A program made the translations under genes and the position numbers. Below the pieces are notes generated by a model. It was not told the DNA's origin. It was given only the letters and a program-made list of their open reading frames with translations, and did not search any database. This document shows positions 20,518 to 24,193 of a stretch of DNA of 24,193 nt, piece after piece (the stretch's first letter is position 1; each line of letters opens with the position of its first letter). This DNA comes from a virus: the IMG/VR virus record IMGVR_UViG_3300027759_000415, positions 1 to 24,193 of that record. The stretch is one strand, 5' to 3'.

Positions 20518-21939
20518 ATGTCTATCTATCGTGGTGCAGGGGGTGCAGGAGATGCTGTTGCCGACTCAGCCAGTGAAGCTCTATTAATTCGTCAATTAGC
20601 TGTTGACGTACAAGTTGATGCAGACGCTGCTCAAGCCTCTGCTACTGCTGCTTCTGGTTCAGCTACAACAGCTTCTACACAAGCAAGCAACGCATCAACT
20701 TCAGCAACTAACGCTAGTAACTCAGCGTCTTCAGCAAGCACATCAGCTACAAACGCCGCAGCATCTGCGTCTACAGCAACTACACAAGCATCTAACGCAA
20801 GTACTTCTGCAACGGCTGCTGCAGCTTCAGCAACCAGTGCTTCTGGGTCTGCTTCAACAGCAACTACACAGGCTTCCAATGCAAGTACCTCAGCAACTAC
20901 AGCTTCTACTCAAGCAAGTAATGCTTCCACTTCAGCCACTACAGCAAGCACTCAAGCAACAAACGCTGCAAGTAGTGCATCGGCTGCTTCCACATCTGCT
21001 ACAAACGCAGCAGCATCAGCTACATCCGCTTCAGGAAGTGCTTCTACAGCGACTACTCAAGCCAGCAATGCCAGCACTTCTGCGACTAATGCAGCATCAA
21101 GCTCTACAAGTGCAGGAACATCAGCCAGTACAGCCACAACTCAAGCATCCAATGCTAGTACTTCAGCAACCAACGCTGCTGCAAGTGCCACTACAGCGAC
21201 TACACAAGCCAGCAATGCTTCCACCAGTGCTACTGCTGCTGCAGCTTCTGCGACATCAGCAAGTGGTTCTGCATCGACTGCTACAACACAAGCATCCAAT
21301 GCCAGTACTTCAGCAAGTAATGCTGCTACTTCGGCAACTAACGCTGCCAACTCAGCAACAACTGCAGCATCGTACACACCAAGTCAAACAGGCAACTCTG
21401 GTAAGTTCTTAACTACCAACGGCACTGCTACATCTTGGGGTACTGTCTCAGGTACTATCTCTGTTACTGGTGGAGATTTAACTCTATCTGGTAGTACTGG
21501 TACTGCAATCACCAATGCAACTCTAGCAACTGTTAATAGCAATACTGGTGCTTTTGGTTCTACTACATCCATTCCAGTTATTACTGTAAATGGTAAAGGA
21601 TTGATTACTGCAGTATCAACTGCTTCTGTAGCTGGTGGTGCAGCACTCAGTAACGACACAACAACAGCAAGTAATCTTTATCCTTTATTTGCTGCAGCGA
21701 CTACTGGCACACCTACAACGATTTATACAAGCAATGCAAAGTATTTGTATAAGCCTTCAACTGGCGATTTGCAAGCAAGCCAAGTAGTAGCTTCTAATGG
21801 TTTAATAGTTAACAATGCAACCGTAGCTACAAGTTATTCAATAGCATCAGGAAACAATGCCATGAGTGTTGGTCCTATGACAATTGCTAGTGGTCAGTCT
21901 GTAACAGTTGCTTCAGGTCAAAGGTGGGTGGTTCTATGA
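20518..21939 (+). CDS. Tail fibre protein with long Ala/Ser/Thr repeat shaft
   Basis: A 473-residue protein. Residues 1-35 (MSIYRGAGGAGDAVADSASEALLIRQLAVDV, read with gaps) form a conserved-looking tip for attachment; residues about 36-285 are almost entirely A, S, T, N, Q and G in units such as TTQASNASTSAT; the C-terminal 190 residues have beta-structure motifs (GKFLTTNGTATSWG, ITVNGKGLITAVS, GLIVNNATVATSYS). Such shafts are characteristic of trimeric phage fibres and structural spacers. The C-terminus probably joins the next gene product or the receptor-binding domain. The stop overlaps the next start in ATGA. Confidence 0.85.
   Translation: MSIYRGAGGAGDAVADSASEALLIRQLAVDVQVDADAAQASATAASGSATTASTQASNASTSATNASNSASSASTSATNAAASASTATTQASNASTSATAAAASATSASGSASTATTQASNASTSATTASTQASNASTSATTASTQATNAASSASAASTSATNAAASATSASGSASTATTQASNASTSATNAASSSTSAGTSASTATTQASNASTSATNAAASATTATTQASNASTSATAAAASATSASGSASTATTQASNASTSASNAATSATNAANSATTAASYTPSQTGNSGKFLTTNGTATSWGTVSGTISVTGGDLTLSGSTGTAITNATLATVNSNTGAFGSTTSIPVITVNGKGLITAVSTASVAGGAALSNDTTTASNLYPLFAAATTGTPTTIYTSNAKYLYKPSTGDLQASQVVASNGLIVNNATVATSYSIASGNNAMSVGPMTIASGQSVTVASGQRWVVL
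20628..21370 (+). repeat. Degenerate coding repeat array of the fibre shaft
   Basis: About 250 codons encode repeated units around QASNASTSAT with short variable linkers. Neighbouring units use different synonymous codons for the same amino acids, so the repeat is stronger at protein than at DNA level. The plus strand has few T-rich stretches here; short alternate-frame reads are shadows of this composition. Confidence 0.85.
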
Positions 21940-22496
21940 GTTCAGTCGTAATCTCAGGCGATACAAGCGGTGCTATTACATTAGCTGCTCCAGCCGTAGC
22001 TGGTACTAATACCATTACACTTCCAGCATCTACTGGCACAGTATTAACTACAGGCAGTCCACAATCAGGTGGTGTTATTCAAGTAGTTAATGCTACTTAT
22101 GCTACTCAAGTAAGCACAACAAGTGCAACATTTACTGCTACTGGTCTTACTGCTTCAATAACTCCTAAATTTGCAACAAGCAAAATTCTTGTAACTGTAA
22201 TTCATTCAGGTGTTGCAACAAGTGCTGGTGGCGGTGGATTAGCTGTACAAACTCAATTACTTAGAAATTCAACTGTAATATTATCTTTAGATAGTCTTGG
22301 ATTATATAGCAATGGTTCTACACAATCTGTTGGAACTGATGGATGTGCTACTTATTTAGATAGTCCAGCAACAACTTCTTCCACTACTTATTCAACTAAA
22401 TTTGCTGCTAGAAATGGTATAGCAACTGCTTATGTTCAATACGATGGAGGTGGTGGCTCTACTTCAACAATTACTTTAATGGAGATTGCAGCATGA
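21936..22496 (+). CDS. Tail fibre/adhesin-like protein, 186 aa
   Basis: The N-terminus SSVVISGDTSGAITLAAP followed by AGTNTITLPASTGTVL is the generic attachment module I know from many aquatic phage fibres; it packs as beta-repeats. The rest (GVIQVVNATYATQVSTTSATF, KILVTVIHSGVATSAGGG, STITLMEIA) is a beta-sandwich-like C-terminal domain that may bind the host. I start at the ATG that overlaps the previous stop in ATGA, with AGGTGG upstream; a GTG 12 bases earlier is the alternative. The stop overlaps the next start. Confidence 0.75.
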   Translation: MSSVVISGDTSGAITLAAPAVAGTNTITLPASTGTVLTTGSPQSGGVIQVVNATYATQVSTTSATFTATGLTASITPKFATSKILVTVIHSGVATSAGGGGLAVQTQLLRNSTVILSLDSLGLYSNGSTQSVGTDGCATYLDSPATTSSTTYSTKFAARNGIATAYVQYDGGGGSTSTITLMEIAA

Positions 22497-22747
22497 TTAC
22501 ATTACATGATGCTATTTTTGCTTTAAACCCTTCTATTAAAACTATTCGTGGAGATGTTGCTTACGACCAAAATGAAAATGAAATAGCCTACAATAAAACA
22601 AATGCAGAAATTAAACTAGCGGAATTACAAGCTGAAGAAACTGCTAAAGAACAAGCAGAAATAACTGCTAAAGAATCGGCTCAAGCAAAACTTGCAGCAT
22701 TAGGTTTAACTGCTGATGAAGTTAAAGCAATACTAGGAACTGCATAA
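22493..22747 (+). CDS. Small tail-fibre partner protein, 84 aa
   Basis: The product starts with a compact folded part (MITLHDAIFALNPSIKTIRGDVAYDQNEN) and continues as a long charged helix (AEIKLAELQAEETAKEQAEI, KESAQAKLAALGLTADEVKAIL). Short proteins of this build occur after fibre genes, where they may act as assembly helpers or minor fibre components. It overlaps both neighbours (ATGA before, TAATG after). The function is unproven. Confidence 0.7.
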   Translation: MITLHDAIFALNPSIKTIRGDVAYDQNENEIAYNKTNAEIKLAELQAEETAKEQAEITAKESAQAKLAALGLTADEVKAILGTA

Positions 22748-23859
22748 TGCCATACGGAACAGTAAACGCTGATGTAATTCAGACTTCTACTAGCGGTGGC
22801 ATATTGGGTGCTGGTAATGCTTCTATTATGAAGAATCGCATTATCAATGGTGCAATGGTTATTGACCAAAGAAATGCTGGTGCGGCAGTTACGGCTTTAA
22901 GTAGCGGTGTATATCCAGTAGATAGATTTCAAGTTTATTGCACAACAACTGGTTTAAGCGGTAACGCACAACAAGTTTCTACTGCCCCTGTTGGTTTTGT
23001 AAATTCATTAAAATTTACTACTACTACTGGTGCTACTTCAGGTTCAACTGAAAGAGCCCAAATTCAACAAGTAATTGAAGGCTACAATACTGCTGATTTG
23101 CAATGGGGAACTGCCAACGCAAAAACAGTTACCTTATCTTTTTGGGTTCAATCTTCAAAAACTGGTCAGTTTGGTGGTAGCGTTCAAAACTACGCAAGCG
23201 ACAGAAGCTACCCATTTAGCTACACAATTTCAGCCGCAAACACTTGGGAACAAAAGTCAGTAACTATTGCTGGTGATACAACTGGCACTTGGGAAACTAC
23301 AAATAGTGGCGGTATTTGCTTAAACTTTGACTTAGGCATGGGTTCAACACTACAAGGAACTGCTGGCACTTGGGCGGCAACAAATTATCGAGGTGCAACT
23401 GGCGATACTTCTATTGTTGCTACTACTGGTTCTACATTCTTGGTTACTGGTGTTCAACTAGAAGTAGGTAGTTCTGCTACTGGTTTTGAGTATGTAAATT
23501 ATCAGACTAGCCTAGCTAACTGCCAACGCTATTATCAGCAAATTAATGGTAATACTTCGGTTGGTACTGCCGCTTATGGAATGATGGGTTCAGGAATGGT
23601 TTATACAACTACACAAGCTGATATATCAATTCCTTTAAAAGTTAGTATGAGAGCAACCCCTACATTAGCCCAGTCCACAACCGTAATACAAGTTGGCGGA
23701 ACTTTATATGCAACTACAAGTATTACTGATGCTGGAAGCACTCCAAATGTTGTTTTTGCAAGAGTTGGAAATGCTGGCTCAATGACAGTAGGATATGGTG
23801 CAAATTTAAGTTCAAACAATAGTACATCAGGCTATTTTTCAATGTCTGCGGAGTTATAA
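22747..23859 (+). CDS. Tail fibre/receptor-binding protein, 370 aa
   Basis: The N-terminus (MPYGTVNADVIQTSTSGGILGAGNAS, read with gaps) is an attachment module, followed by KNRIINGAMVIDQRNAGA, a motif recurrent in environmental-phage tail proteins. The middle (RFQVYCTTTGLSG, VTLSFWVQSSKTGQFGG, WEQKSVTIAGDTTGTW) reads as a carbohydrate-binding-like beta-sandwich, then LVTGVQLEVGSSATGFEYVNYQTSLANCQRYY. A C-terminal domain follows. This is most likely a receptor-binding module. The start overlaps the previous stop in TAATG. Confidence 0.8.
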   Translation: MPYGTVNADVIQTSTSGGILGAGNASIMKNRIINGAMVIDQRNAGAAVTALSSGVYPVDRFQVYCTTTGLSGNAQQVSTAPVGFVNSLKFTTTTGATSGSTERAQIQQVIEGYNTADLQWGTANAKTVTLSFWVQSSKTGQFGGSVQNYASDRSYPFSYTISAANTWEQKSVTIAGDTTGTWETTNSGGICLNFDLGMGSTLQGTAGTWAATNYRGATGDTSIVATTGSTFLVTGVQLEVGSSATGFEYVNYQTSLANCQRYYQQINGNTSVGTAAYGMMGSGMVYTTTQADISIPLKVSMRATPTLAQSTTVIQVGGTLYATTSITDAGSTPNVVFARVGNAGSMTVGYGANLSSNNSTSGYFSMSAEL

Positions 23860-23862
23860 AAA

Positions 23863-24129
23863 ATGTATAAATTAATAATAGTTAGAGGAACAGAACCATC
23901 TTGCGTAGTCCGCACAACAGATGGCGCTTGCATCCCTTTTGCCCCTGACAACACAGACTACCAAGCCTTTAAATCAGCCGTATTAGAACAACAACTTGGC
24001 AGTACAGTTCAAGAAGATGGCGATTCATTTAGCCTTAATACTAGCCCTAATGATTCAATCCTAGAAGATGCAGACGGCAATGTAATGACTATTGACCAAG
24101 CAAAAGAATATGTAAGGACTTTGCCATGA
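23863..24129 (+). CDS. Small tail-fibre partner protein, 88 aa
   Basis: The product contains DGACIPFAPDNTDYQAF, a short motif common in phage tail-assembly or fibre-end proteins (usually ...IPFD..N.DYQ.(Y/F)...). The C-terminal half is acidic (SPNDSILEDADGNVMTIDQ). It follows a fibre gene and precedes another one, and its stop overlaps the next ATG. A chaperone or attachment role is likely but unproven. Confidence 0.7.
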   Translation: MYKLIIVRGTEPSCVVRTTDGACIPFAPDNTDYQAFKSAVLEQQLGSTVQEDGDSFSLNTSPNDSILEDADGNVMTIDQAKEYVRTLP

Positions 24130-24193
24130 GCATGATTATTGATGGGACTAATGGTCTTACATTTAATGATAGCACTACACAAACAAAAGCTGG
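24126..24193 (+). CDS. Tail fibre protein, N-terminal start, cut by the window edge
   Basis: The 22 visible codons read MSMIIDGTNGLTFNDSTTQTK and continue, a common start of aquatic phage tail-fibre proteins. The ATG overlaps the previous stop in ATGA. Everything after the first residues lies outside the window. Confidence 0.65.
   Translation, partial: MSMIIDGTNGLTFNDSTTQTKA

Noticed and set aside
20603-21412. A 269-codon Leu/Gln-rich frame on the plus strand and Ala/Val-rich frames on the minus strand inside the fibre gene
   Set aside because: They are frame shadows of the Ala/Ser/Thr repeats; composition follows the repeat and no ribosome binding site fits.

Overview
The window is a piece of a tailed double-stranded DNA phage genome with T7-like replication proteins. 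No cellular housekeeping genes, rRNA or tRNA genes were seen. The gene families, the AT-rich base composition and the consensus sigma-70 promoters point to a lytic phage of a Gram-negative aquatic bacterium, probably short-tailed and related to the podoviruses common in freshwater and marine viromes. Lifestyle, host and tail type are inferences: no integrase, holin, lysin, tail-tube gene or phage RNA polymerase lies in the window.

The genome is arranged divergently around a gene-free stretch of about 0.8 kb (12530-13344). Everything to its left is on the minus strand and everything to its right is on the plus strand. Read in transcription order, the minus-strand side begins with an accessory early module (12529 to about 9743): ArdC-like antirestriction protein, a conserved double-Cys-cluster protein, several very small membrane or secreted peptides, and a 49-residue protein that is essentially a lone sigma-70 region 4. 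The replication and nucleotide-metabolism module follows (9540 to 1): primase-helicase, a chain of small overlapping genes, a PD-(D/E)XK-type nuclease, family A DNA polymerase with proofreading domain, gp2.5-like SSB, 5'-3' exonuclease, a second nuclease, a DnaQ-like exonuclease with zinc ribbon, a DUF3310 protein, and a class II ribonucleotide reductase cut off by the window edge. Most genes overlap by 1-8 bases (ATGA, GTGA, TAATG), as expected of translationally coupled operons.

The plus-strand side is the packaging and virion module: small and large terminase, a HiPIP-like cysteine protein, portal, an HNH-type endonuclease gene with its own promoter, two small proteins, scaffold and major capsid protein. 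A strong tandem terminator follows the capsid gene. After it come a 54-residue protein and a run of tail-fibre or adhesin-like genes alternating with small partner genes, the last of which leaves the window.

Regulatory signals readable in the sequence include three near-consensus sigma-70 promoters on the plus strand (9622, 13118, 17483), one on the minus strand before the SSB gene (4051-4023), a structured leader before the small terminase gene, and a repeat- and hairpin-rich divergent region that may hold a small RNA or an origin. The most unusual items are the stand-alone sigma region 4 micro-gene, the consensus promoter that faces against its surrounding operon, and a shared upstream element before the two first early genes. 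Nine of the annotated small genes (29 to 59 residues) were found by direct translation.
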